NCBI GenBank assembly: GCA_013365365.1
Contig: JABVXU010000031.1
Coordinates: 186,001-250,000 of the forward strand
Origin: Cruorifilaria tuberocauda
Taxonomy: Eukaryota > Nematoda > Chromadorea > Rhabditida > Onchocercidae
Direction: 5' to 3'
DNA: 64,000 nt
The notes under the pieces are model-generated. The model did not search any database. It was not told where the DNA came from and worked only from the letters and a program-made list of their open reading frames with translations. The translations under genes were made by a program, and so were the position numbers. This document shows positions 11,301 to 22,772 of the stretch, in pieces. How positions within the stretch are numbered: the stretch's first letter is position 1; each line of letters opens with the position of its first letter.

Positions 11301-14300
11301 GTGTAACAGCCGGGAACCAGTGCAAATCGTCTTCTTCCATCCCTTCTCTTCTGGACAAAACACCGAACCCAACCGATCACGAGGGAAGTTTTCCAAACAC
11401 AAAAGAGTTACATTTTCTTTTCGTCTTATTTAAACTCTTTCAAATTCTCACTCACTCTTCGCAGGAGAAAGTGATGAGATGCAAATTTTTTCTCGGATAT
11501 ATCAGTTTACAACTTATTCATTAGAGTTATTGTTAAGCCATTGCTTTATCAATGATAGCATCATTGATTCTATCGAAAAGATCAGTGTGGAAATTAGAGT
11601 AAACAGTATATAGTTTTACTCTCTGAATGAAAAAGAAATTTAATATTGTAAATGTTATAAGATACTGTAAATTCAGATATCAAAATTATATGGAAAGTAG
11701 AAAATAATTAATAAATCTTAAAATGGAATGAGAGATAGTGAAATAGTAATAAAGATTAAGATTACTATTATTGGAAATATATAAATGTAGCACTTATAGT
11801 ACTAATTTATTTGTGAAATACCAAAAAAATTAATTAATTAATTGTATTTCATTTCCGTATTGTCAGTTTTAAAAAGCCAAATGGATTTTGAAAAGCTTCC
11901 AAAAATAGCAGTAGAATTGACAAAAATGAGAAAACATTCATTCATCCAATCTGCTAACTATGAAGAAAGAAAAATAATAATAGTAACAATCAACAAGTGA
12001 AGAAGTGAAGAATTCTATTTTACAGTCATTGGAAAGATTTGTAGTAATTCAATAATTGAATTAAATTATTTATAATCGAATTATGAATGTCTAATACCTA
12101 TCTTCATGCTGTTTTTTGCTTGTAAAAATTCACAGCTATGCAACAATTGTTGAAAAGTACTTTTAAAGATCAGAAGTGGTAATTAGAAGAAAGTCACGTT
12201 GCCTTTTTTTATTGTTTTAAACAACTGAAGCAAGCAAACTGAACATGTCTTAGCTTTGATTTTATCAATTCATGGAGGAAAATCTTGGAAGAAATTTGTT
12301 ATATTGGAAAATTGGAATCAAGTAGTTTCAGCTTGATCTATCACTGATAACATTTTTGAATTTCTGTAATTCACCTATAAAGTTCACTATGAATTTTTTA
12401 TCACACATCAGAGAGAAAAATTATAACAATCACATAGAATTGTCATCTTGAAATATTCATTTTAGAATTATTTAATTTATTCGCTGATATCAAAAAGAAA
12501 AAAAAACTGACCGTTGAAATAATATTCTCAATAGCACTTTATTCAATGATTGTGTGAATAAAATAATTTATGAAAATTGAATTTAAATAGTCAAATGAGT
12601 TTGGAGAATATTATATCGCATATTTTTCTAGATCTGCAACGATATAACCAATCTATGAAATTAAAGGTAATAGTCAAAAAGTAGTATAGCCTTTAAAGTT
12701 AAAGGTCACTTGAGAATTCATTCATTTCTTTTTCTCATTACAACAATGAAATATTCTTGAAGGCATTGAAATGAAAAATGTATCAAAGAATTTATGCTGG
12801 ATGGATGAAGATTTCGAGCTAAAAATGCGTAGAAATTCTCAGCTACTAGAACTTTACAATCGAAGATAAATTCAAAAAGGAAACACCGAAAGAAGTGCAT
12901 AAAAGTTTTTTTTTAACAAAAAAGAGTAGTCGCTTTCGAAATGAAAAAGTTTTGAAAATTGATATAGTTCTATCGGGTAGCTTTTTTCCATTGTTGTTGC
13001 AATCTGTTGAAGAACTTTACAGCTTTACATTACTATTTCAAATCAATGAATTGTCTTATTGGTCCTATTATTAAAATTCAAATTCAAATTGAACACTAAC
13101 TAACCATAAAATAAAGGACAACAAGGAGAACTGAAAATAAACTTAGAGTCCTTAGATTTTTTTAAATATTTCTCCTTTCCGTGTGAAAAAACTGTTAACT
13201 AAAAATAAATTCACCATATGTTTCCTTCTTCTTTCAAATTTATTCAAAATGCTTTTGAAAATAAGAAATGAAAAGCTTATCAACAAGATGAAATTCAAAA
13301 ATTATTGAAAAAGGAAATCTAACCGATAGTTGCAAGTTGCAATATTTTGTAAAAAAATAAAAATGTCACATTTTCGGATGAAATGAAATTAACACTGGAA
13401 AAACTTTCAGATAAGAGATAAAAAAAGAAGAGCCGAAAACAGTCAAAACACCTTTAAAACCAAAGAAATTAAATTTGTAAGATTTCTCGTAACCTGTTTC
13501 TGCTCATAACTGCGCAGCATTTCATCCAAAGGAACTTGCCCGTTATCAGAAAGTTTTGAATTTATGATAATTACAATTTTTCGTAGAGCAGCAAAACTCA
13601 TCGCTCTTAAGGAAAATTTATTAATTTTATGTTTCTTTTCTCTCTCTCTAAAAAATCTTGATAATTTTTTTCTTTTAGTTCATCATGATTAATCGTTTGA
13701 TGTTGATTTAAATTTAGGCTGAATTTTTAAAAGAATTAAATTCAAGTTGAATTACTGTATTTCTATTTCTCACTGAATATATCATTCATTTGTAAATGAA
13801 ATGGGAATTTTCTGTACTTCAATTCGTTCTCATGAATTAGAAATGATTCAATGTAATAATTATATGAAATAGTTTCGAGAAAATTTATTTTGATTACTTT
13901 TTTTTGACAGAGTAAGTGATTAATACGAAAAACTCCTTTGTTCTTTACTTAGTCTTTTCTTCAATTTAATCTTTTAAGGTAATTCTTTAAAGTAACTATT
14001 ATTTGAAAACTACTTTGTAAGTAAAAAAATTAAAGAATTACATACTTCACCAGAATTCAGCTAACTCCAAAGGAATAAACGAAAATGAAATAATATCTTA
14101 CTGGAGTTGTTGTCCATGAGTTACTTATTGCTCAGCTCTGTCATCTACTGCTTTGTTAAATGAATTGTTTAGCTAAATTTCGCTGAGAATAATTTAATTA
14201 AATATTTCTAAACTAGGAAAAAAACAAAGTCTAAAGCTCTTTGTTCCAAAATTTAAATTTATCGCTTCTATAAATTCAACAGGTGATAACAGTTTTTAAA

Positions 14301-17300
14301 TGGCAAATTAAACTAAGGCACTAAAGATCTACGAAGAAGCAACATGTGGGATTCTGCAAAAGTGTGGCAAAAACAAGGATAAAAACGATGAATTTAAATT
14401 TTAAAAAAAAAAGTTTTGATAAGAATTTTCTCGTCTTCTTTGCTTGATACTTTTATACTGTTGAAATCAGTGAATTGAATGTTGAAAAAATTCGATTGGC
14501 ATGCTTGTTCAAGTAAAAAAACATGGCAGCAGGTGATGAGATTACAACGAAAGTAATTAATAAGCAGTAAAACACGATTTTTTCTGCTCGAAAATCATGA
14601 AAGTTACAATTGAAAATATGTAAACTGTGGAATTTAACTGATGCAATAATGAGTAACTTTCTTAACTAATTAGTTCATTAAATTAATTACTAAAAAGTGT
14701 GAAAATTTTTTAAATTAAAAAAAATGAAAAGATTTTTATCAGGTTCTTACCATCTGTAATTCTGCAACCAATAGGACAAAGTGGGGATTTTCTAAAGATA
14801 TGAATTTAATTATTCGAACATTATCGAACGGTGAACAAAGAATATTCCAAAACAGAATTATTATTTTGAATTTTAGATCCAAAATAAAAATTTTCATATT
14901 TTAGAATGGATGATTATAGCATTATTAAAACAGTATTGAAATCATTAAGTTAAAGCAATAATAGTAAAAGAGTAATAATAACAACATTTCATGGGAAATT
15001 TTATTTGTTTTGAAAGCTTTCATCATATCATTTGAAATTTCCAAAATGGCTTACAAGGCAGAATATCAGACAGATTTTTTCCTTATGGCAAGAAGAGATA
15101 AATTTTGAGGTTTTGATAATTCAGACTTGTTTGTATTGTTAAACTTCTTCCGAAGAAGGATATTGCTAGTGATGATTTTAATATAATTCAAAGTATATTC
15201 TCTCCAACAAATCTCAACAAAAGTTGCCTATTATCATTAAAAGTACATAAAACATAAAGTACATAGAATAAGCAAAACTCATTTAAATACAAATTTTATT
15301 TTTAATTAGAGATAATTACGTTTCTGTCTGTTTAACTGTTCGTTTTTATTTTTAAAAAACTGCTATTAAATTTATGAAGCAAATGGTATGAATGTAATAG
15401 CAACTAGAACTGGTTTTCAAATAAAATAAAAAAGAACCAACGTAAAAGAGGTAAGAAGCAAGTGAAATATTTATCTTGAAATCATGATTTGAAAAAAAAA
15501 ACAAAAAAAAAACGAACATTTTAAATAAACCATAGGTGAAGGCATTGTATGATTTATGTTACTCTCTTTTATCTTACAATATTATTACTCAATGAAAGCA
15601 TAGAACGAAGATTTTGTAACAATCTGTAATTGAGTTTATTCTTCATTGAAAAATCTTCAAGAGTACATTTACTGTTTTCCATTTGCAACTTTTGCTGGAA
15701 AATTATTCCAGATAGAAATTGACAGTCTTTAAAACAGTAGAAACATAAGCAATATCACAGAAATCCCGATAGAGAATATGAATCCTAGTTTTCCTTTACC
15801 TAAACAATTTCAATATCACCGGTAAACAAGCTGCTAGTATTCATTGAGTTATGCCATCTTCCTGAAGCTATCATAGCTACAAGATAATGTGATGCATATT
15901 CTTCTACATAAAATAACGCCTATTGTAACGCTTAGAGAACATTTTATGCAATAAAAAGCGAAACTGTTATTTCTCTTACTCTTTATTGTCCAAATTAATG
16001 AGAAAGCGCAATGCAAGTAGAAAGGTATCTAAAAATAACTTACTAGCTAGAAAAGTAAAAAATTCTCCGCATAAAATTGATAGGTTAATTGCTGGGAAGG
16101 CTTAGCAGATGAAAGGTTTAGCGGATAGGAGGATTTTATCATCATCTATTTTCATTAATACTAATAGTATGCGAAATTATTAAGCAAATAATTTCAAATT
16201 AATAGTTAGATTTTTTCTGAAGCTAGAGATCAAGTAATTTTGATAAGTTATTTTTCAAATCAACGAATTTCAACTTATATTTACCGCTAATTTAAGAAGC
16301 AACACTAAAAATGAAACTCTTTTTAAAGTGAAGTAGAAGTGAAAAATTATTGCTCCAGGATACTCACATCATTCCCTTCTTCGCTCTCTTTCTTATAATT
16401 TCTGATTTAAACAATGAATATATAGAGTAAATTCTTTTCAGTAGGCTGACTCTTCAAAGTCCTTTTTTCTTCTCTCATTTTCCTTTTAACAAATTAGAAA
16501 TTTTTTCTTCATCTTTTCTGAAAAATCACTTTATCAATGCTCATTTCACTCAAAACATTTTCAGCACGGAAAAAAGTATAACTAGGAATGATATAAAGGA
16601 GAAAACAAAGTATACAATGTTAGGCCAAATTTCTGCTTGAAGCCTGAATAGTTATGAGGATCTCTATTTGAACTTACCATTATACATCAATGAAGCATTC
16701 AATTTTTGCAATATAGATAAAGATTGAGGATGTATAACTAAACTTACGGAGAAAGGGAAAAATTTTTGAGCTCGAAAGTTGTGAACGATAAAATACTTTT
16801 TATCAGACCGTGATCATTTAAATTTAAGCGTTAGATTCAAAAAAAATTGGTTCGTCACTTCTTATATAAGAAAGAAATTGTGCTGAAATTCTAGACCATG
16901 AAAAATGGAAAAAAAATTGGTAACGTCCGTAGTCAGGATAATTGTTTCAAGCCATAAATGTCAAGCAGACTTCAGGACCAGGAACAGATTTTCGAATCTT
17001 TGAGGCAGCATAAAAGAATAAACTCTCAATGTGCTTTTTTGTCAATAGTACTGTCAATAATGCAACTTCCTTGATAACATTATAATACTAGTAAGCTAGC
17101 AAGGTACTTTCAAACAGAATCAGGACTGAAGGACTGACGCCAAGCGGTAGTGATAATATACTTTGAGAAATATACATGAAATAATTTATTTCCCTCATAT
17201 TCTACAACATTACTAACAGTTCCAGACAACATTAGCCATTCCTCAACTAATAAATAAGTTTTCCTATATTAACTGTTACATACATCAATGAAGAATTTTT

Positions 17301-17755
17301 AAAATACAAAAAATTCAATAAAACTGTATTTTCCAATTTCAAAGACATGAATTGTTTAAAGCGTCTATATTTTCTAAAGATTATACTATTATAATCTAAG
17401 CTATTATTCAATAATTGTTACTTTGAATTAAATAAATTTGAATTTGCCGTAGCTCAGATATTTTTGAATGAAGATTTCAAGAAGTTTTGTGGTAAAAGAT
17501 GGAAAAAAGAAACGAAATTTTGGAGCATTTGGTAGAATGATTTGATATTACTGAGAATCATTTCTATCTCATAAAATTTTCGCTACAATTAAAAAATGGG
17601 CAAAATTAAAATTGAATTTTAGAAAATTAGAAATTAATAAATGTATTGATATCAATGGGTAATAGTTTGAGTTTTACTCAAACAAATGAATTTGGTTTAA
17701 TAATGAAATACGTAAGTGATTGCGATGAATGTTCTCTTTTATATATGGAAAGTAT

Positions 17756-17782
<27 letters not shown>
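17756..17782. repeat. CT microsatellite
   Basis: A run of CT dinucleotides, the longest uninterrupted one seen in the window. Confidence 0.9.
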
Positions 17783-17786
<4 letters not shown>

Positions 17787-18227
17787 CCTTGCTTTTCCAC
17801 TCCAATTCCTTTTTCATTTCATTCCTCTTGATTAATTTTATCATGATATCATCATCACAACAGCACGGTACCGTCTTTTCCTCTTTTCGATGATATCGAA
17901 AATTATCGCGCATATTTTTTCGTAATAATTTCCTACACTGCTATTAAACATCATTTTCATCTCTTTGTTAGCCATCAACTGGATCTTATGACCATATATA
18001 AATAAAAAGTACGATTTAAATAATTAAAATAAGTAAAGCAAAAATCTTCTGAAATGGAAATTTTGCTTTTCTTCTATTCGAACCAAAATAATTATTGAAA
18101 TTTTATACAAAAAGCAGGCTGTTATTGATTAATGAACTGAATGTAAGATCATAGCAAAAGTTATCCATAAGAAAAATGAAAAAAACTCACTCAATTTATT
18201 GCTCAGAATATCTTGATAAAACTGTGT

Positions 18228-18259
18228 TGATAAGAAAAAAAAATGGTTTTTTCTTATCA
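18228..18259. repeat. perfect 13-bp inverted repeat with 6-base loop
   Basis: Arms 18228-18240 (TGATAAGAAAAAA) and 18247-18259 are exact reverse complements around AAATGG. As plus-strand RNA the pairing can be extended outward for a few bases through G-U pairs. It lies in non-coding DNA. Confidence 0.75.
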
Positions 18260-20266
18260 GTATAGGTAAAATCAGAGTAAGAAATCTCTGTGCTTATCAT
18301 TCACTTCATTTATTAGAAAGATAAAAGACGGGGAGAATTATGATTAAGTCTTATTCTGCTATCATTAAATCCGATAGTATATCTACTACATTCATAACAA
18401 AAGAAACAATGAAGATAAATCTCCATAGCTTATCTGAATGTTATAAATAAAGACTTGAAGACTGAAAAAACTTCACCGCAAAAAAAAATTTTATTAATAT
18501 TATAATTATCATATCAGGTAAACCATATCCTAAAATGTCCACAATAAATATTCAATCATTACTAATTAGTAATAATATTATTAAAATAAAAAAAACAACA
18601 GATAAAAAAGGAATCAGAGTTTGACATTGTGAATGAATAAAAACGAAAATTGAGAAGTTGCAGAAGGAACAGAAAATAGGAATGGAAATGAAGATTTATC
18701 ATTTATCGACAACCATGACAGTAATTAACTTCTCTACATATGGATTGCTTTCGTAGTGATAATCTGATAAGTGCAACTTGTGACAAAAATGAATGTTAAA
18801 AGCAGTTTTATGATCAAACCTTTCAATCGATAATCATCTCCTTGTATATCGTCGTAAAGAAAAATCAATTTTACTCGTAACAGAACCTTAGCAAACTAGC
18901 AAACTGCAGTTACTTATGGATCATTTGGGACAGTATGATAAAACAAGAGTTTATAAAAAAATTTACAATGAAGAATTTATAATTTACAAAAAGACAATAA
19001 GTTATTTATGATAAAATTTTGAAAGACTAGAGAAAACAATGAGTCAAAAGATTTAAACAGTAAAATTCGGTTTCATAAAAATAGTACACTAAAATACCGT
19101 ACGACATCAGTTCAACTCTTCGTTAATGACGATGGTATTATACCATGAAACAATATCAGTGAGTATATCAAATTAACAATGATCATATCATCAATGTGAT
19201 AAACGAACATTTGAAAAGAATCATTATGGAAAAAATGTTTTGTGAGATCAATCAGGAAAAAATGATTTAAAAAATAAAACAAATTACAAAATGCAATAAA
19301 CAATCCTCGAAAAATAAACGTATTTAGTATTTCCACTTTTATTTTTCTACAATCAATTTGTCATAATCGACAAAAATTTACAAATAACTTCTTAATAGGT
19401 CATCAGCGATTTTGTTTTGATTTTTTTTGAAACAAAAGTCCCTTATCTTCCTGGAATTTCAGTCTCACCGGCAATTTCTCAAAAAAAAAAAAAACAATAT
19501 CATAAACAACACCATATAATTATCTAATTTTTACTTCAAAATTAATTACCGTTCATAATTTTCACATTATCTAACCACTTGATGTCAAGAGCTGATTTCA
19601 CTGATGTACAAAACATATAAATACATATGAAATAATTCATATAACTTTCGAAATCTTGCGATGCTACTCGATAACAAATAGACGTTTAATGATAACCACT
19701 CCTCTGACATTTAAAAATCGAAGAGATTCCATAAACCAATTTGTCAATACCTTAATTTTACCATAAAAAAATACTAAAACTTCAAAAGATATCAGTGAGC
19801 TAATGCAAAGAGTAAATCATGGCAGATAAAATCATTTTATAAATGAACACATTCAATCGGTAAAAACTGACAAAATTCATATCATTCACACTTCTTTATA
19901 ACAAATCTAATCTGTTCGTGGCAATGATAAGTAGCAATCTTAGACATTAAAAAAACAAATCGAAACTTATTTTCGAACAAAATAGTGCCATAGTTTACTG
20001 ACGCCAATTTCTTATAATCAGTAATAGAGATTTGTCAACAGGTAGACAAAATAGCCTGAATTTTGATAATATGAAAATTTTTTACAAACTGGGTTATTTT
20101 TTCATAGGTGATTGAATCAATTCATTTGTACTGATGATACTAATAAAAATTTAACTCTACTTTTCTGTAGAAAGCTGAGTTCTGCTTTAAAATTCTATGT
20201 GAATCAACAAATTTATTATGCATTAAATTAGGAGCGATTTCGCAAAATAAATAGTTTGAATAGTTA

Positions 20267-21965
20267 TTAAAAATCGATATGTTTTCTAAATAGCAATTTG
20301 ATTGGAACATCTTTTGGCTTGTTTCGACATCTGGTCTTTTCGATAAATTTCATTGAATAATCTCTGCCCATTAGTTCATTATTACAGAAAATATCCAAAT
20401 CGTTGTACCGACTTATATCACCAAATAGTGTCACAGCCAAATAACGTTTGATCGTGTTCACAGTCGCCATTTCTATAAGGGAAAAATTTTTTTAAATAAA
20501 TAATTGCTTATGTACTTTGTCTGCTGTAACCTAAGTTTATATAGCAAATTTTACTATAATTCGTTAACATAGTTAGGTAAACAGTTCTAAAAATGCTGTT
20601 AAACACAAAAGATTAATTCCTTGAACAATTCTTTCATTCTAGAATAACGAATAACGAAACATAAATTGCCGGAATTTAATACGAAAACCTTTCTTTTTTC
20701 AATAATCGACAAGGAAGCTAAGCTGAAAAATTTATATATATATATATATATATATATTCTTCTTCAACAAAACCCACCAGATAATCTTAAATAGGGCATT
20801 TCGATATCAGAAAACTTGGAAAGCTTATCAGTGCAGAGTTCCACAGCGACTTGCTCATCACTGCGATGATGCTTACCCATTAAATCACCAGAACATTCTT
20901 TTGTTTCCGAACTATTGTCCATCTGCAGAATCAGAAAAGAAAGTCAAAGACAATAAAATGATGATGAAAGGATTCTTTTACCATAAAGATACATCGATAT
21001 TACTTTTCATTTGAACTGTTAAGAGTCCAGATTTTTTCAATGCATAAATTTCCAAGGGACAGAAATTACCGTATTTTCATCAATATCTAACTTTTCGGGA
21101 GATCCAGTTTCACCCGGTTCTGTTTTCACCGTTTGCAGAAAAGCATTCTGATTTTCTTCCTCACGTATTTGCACACCGGGCACAAGTTTATATACCAACT
21201 CCTGCATTGTACGATCAAAGCTCACATAATGGGATGGATGACTCTAAACAAAAGTAGGTTCATTACATGGAATATTAGTGATACTAACTGCCATAAAATT
21301 CCTAAACCTTGGAATTTACTTCATGAAAAGTACATATCTGAAGTATCGGAAATTTTTTCGTATTCTAGACATGGAAATTATTTAAAAAACAGGACTCACA
21401 AAAGATCCAATAATAATGAAATTCAGTTGGTATACTGCAAAAAGCTAGTAGACCATACGCATATTTTGGATTAAAAATACCTTGCAACATGACAAAGTGA
21501 TGCCAGATTGGCTTAGAAAAAAAATAATTAGTTAATAAGCACATGCCTGATGTATGAGATTACTACATTTGGGGCAACAGTTATTGACATTCTCAAAATG
21601 CTTCAATAAGCATGACTTGCAAAAGGTATGTAAACAATCAGTAACTGTTGTAGCTTCCACAAAATATCTAAAGAAATATAAATTAACATGATCCGTATCA
21701 TCAAAAACAAGCACAAAAGATGATGCAACTAACAAAGAATAAAAATAATTTAAAAAAATTAAAAAAAACTAAAACTATTAAACAATTTACTGTCATTTGT
21801 CAATAGATTAACCTTATTCACTTCAGATACTACTCAAGGGAAATCCTGAGAACTTGCAAACACAAGAAAAACTAACCCTTTACATAAGGGACAGGTTATA
21901 TGAGGATTAAGCGTTCTTAATAGTATTTTATATTCGTCACCAATTAGTGTTGGCTTCCGACTCAT
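20267..21965 (-). CDS. PCGF3: Polycomb group RING finger protein, PCGF3/5 type
   Basis: Five minus-strand exons, roughly 245 residues, close to vertebrate PCGF3. The start ATG is at 21965 and the stop at 20267. A C3HC4 RING finger spans exons 1 and 2 (CPLC ... CLHTFCKSC ... CPKC). The segment that follows (IHQSHPSHYVSFDRTMQEL, then VYKLVPG) is the diagnostic PCGF3/5-like stretch. The last two exons carry the C-terminal RAWUL ubiquitin-like domain (KHHRSDEQVAVEL; DIFCNNELMGRDYSMKFI; final RKHIDF). PCGF proteins pair with RING1/2 in PRC1 and stimulate histone H2A mono-ubiquitination in the nucleus. An acceptor-like CCAG lies 6 bases before the ATG, suggesting spliced-leader addition. The intron at 21244-21546 begins with GC rather than GT (see findings). 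It follows CPSF4 on the same strand, about 0.8 kb away. Confidence 0.93.
20733..20757. repeat. TA microsatellite
   Basis: Twelve or so TA dinucleotides in a row, located in the last intron of the PCGF gene, just downstream (minus strand) of the exon that ends near 20778. Confidence 0.9.
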
Positions 21966-21975
21966 TGCTTACTGG
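21966..21975 (-). other. putative trans-splice acceptor of the PCGF gene
   Basis: On the minus strand, AAATTTCCAG ends at 21972, 6 bases before the ATG at 21965. There is no evident upstream exon to pair with it, which fits spliced-leader addition but does not prove it. Confidence 0.45.
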
Positions 21976-22772
21976 AAATTTTCACGTCCATTCAGAATGG
22001 CCTCAAAATAAAATGGTTTTTTGTTCATTTTACATCTTTCTGTGATTTCAAAAAATTCAAAGGTCACGGGAAATCCCATTGAAACATGCGTTATGTTCAG
22101 TGGGAGCAAAATCATGCATGCAGAAAAAACGATGCACAAAGATGGGGAAAAACACAACCTGGAAAAATACATAAACTATTCACTAAGATCATACATGCGA
22201 TTTTTCTTCATTACAATCACGGACACAACATGAAATAAATAAGTAATTTCTGTGACTATTAAAATCTGTAAACATGCTGTATTTCTGAGAATTTCTTGAA
22301 AAATACATCAGAGATATATCCCACTTTACGTTTCATCGTACTTAAAATTTGTATATATGTGTCATTCCAACGTAAACAGTAAATGTGTCATCAGTAAGAA
22401 AAGCATTTTGAAATTAATATACTTGATCTAATTATTATGATATAGACAGTTGTCCATTAACACAAAGAAAGATCATTGGCGAAAGTAAAAGAATTATTTT
22501 ATTAATGAAAATATAATAGAATGAATCAAAAGGGATTCATTCTTATACAAAAGAATAAGATCAATGCAAAGAATCGTGAAATACATAATTTAAATAAACA
22601 AAACATAACAGCTCTCTGACTAGCGATTTTTTGCACAAATGACGTTAATGCGAACTTTCAATTACATCTTGTATCATTTTAGATTTAAATTATGCCTCTA
22701 GCAGCAAATATTCCCATTTTCAATGACTTTAAATTCCAACTGAGAATTGACAGTAAGTGAAAATTAATCATC
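21966..22772. other. intergenic region between CPSF4 and PCGF
   Basis: About 800 bases between the CPSF4 stop and the PCGF start on the same strand. Overlapping short open frames at 21969-22233 on both strands resemble no family. The only functional hint is the acceptor-like site just before the PCGF ATG. The spacing is long for a classic nematode operon. Confidence 0.5.

Larger units (their letters stand above)
5062..20266. other. 15-kb gene desert between the PAX and Polycomb genes
   Basis: No recognisable protein family, tRNA or rRNA was found on either strand across this stretch. It contains CT microsatellites (5929-5944, 17756-17782), a 23-bp direct-repeat pair (7389 and 7788), a short perfect inverted repeat (18228-18259), an imperfect purine/pyrimidine inverted repeat (9030-9114), and a G+C-richer island at about 11030-11410. 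One 144-codon open frame (7961-8395) remains unexplained. By position it is the upstream side of a developmental transcription factor, so distal regulatory DNA is a reasonable inference, but no specific element is shown. Confidence 0.6.

Noticed and set aside
17646..17831. Plus-strand open frame ending in Leu-Ser repeats
   Set aside because: Created by the CT microsatellite.
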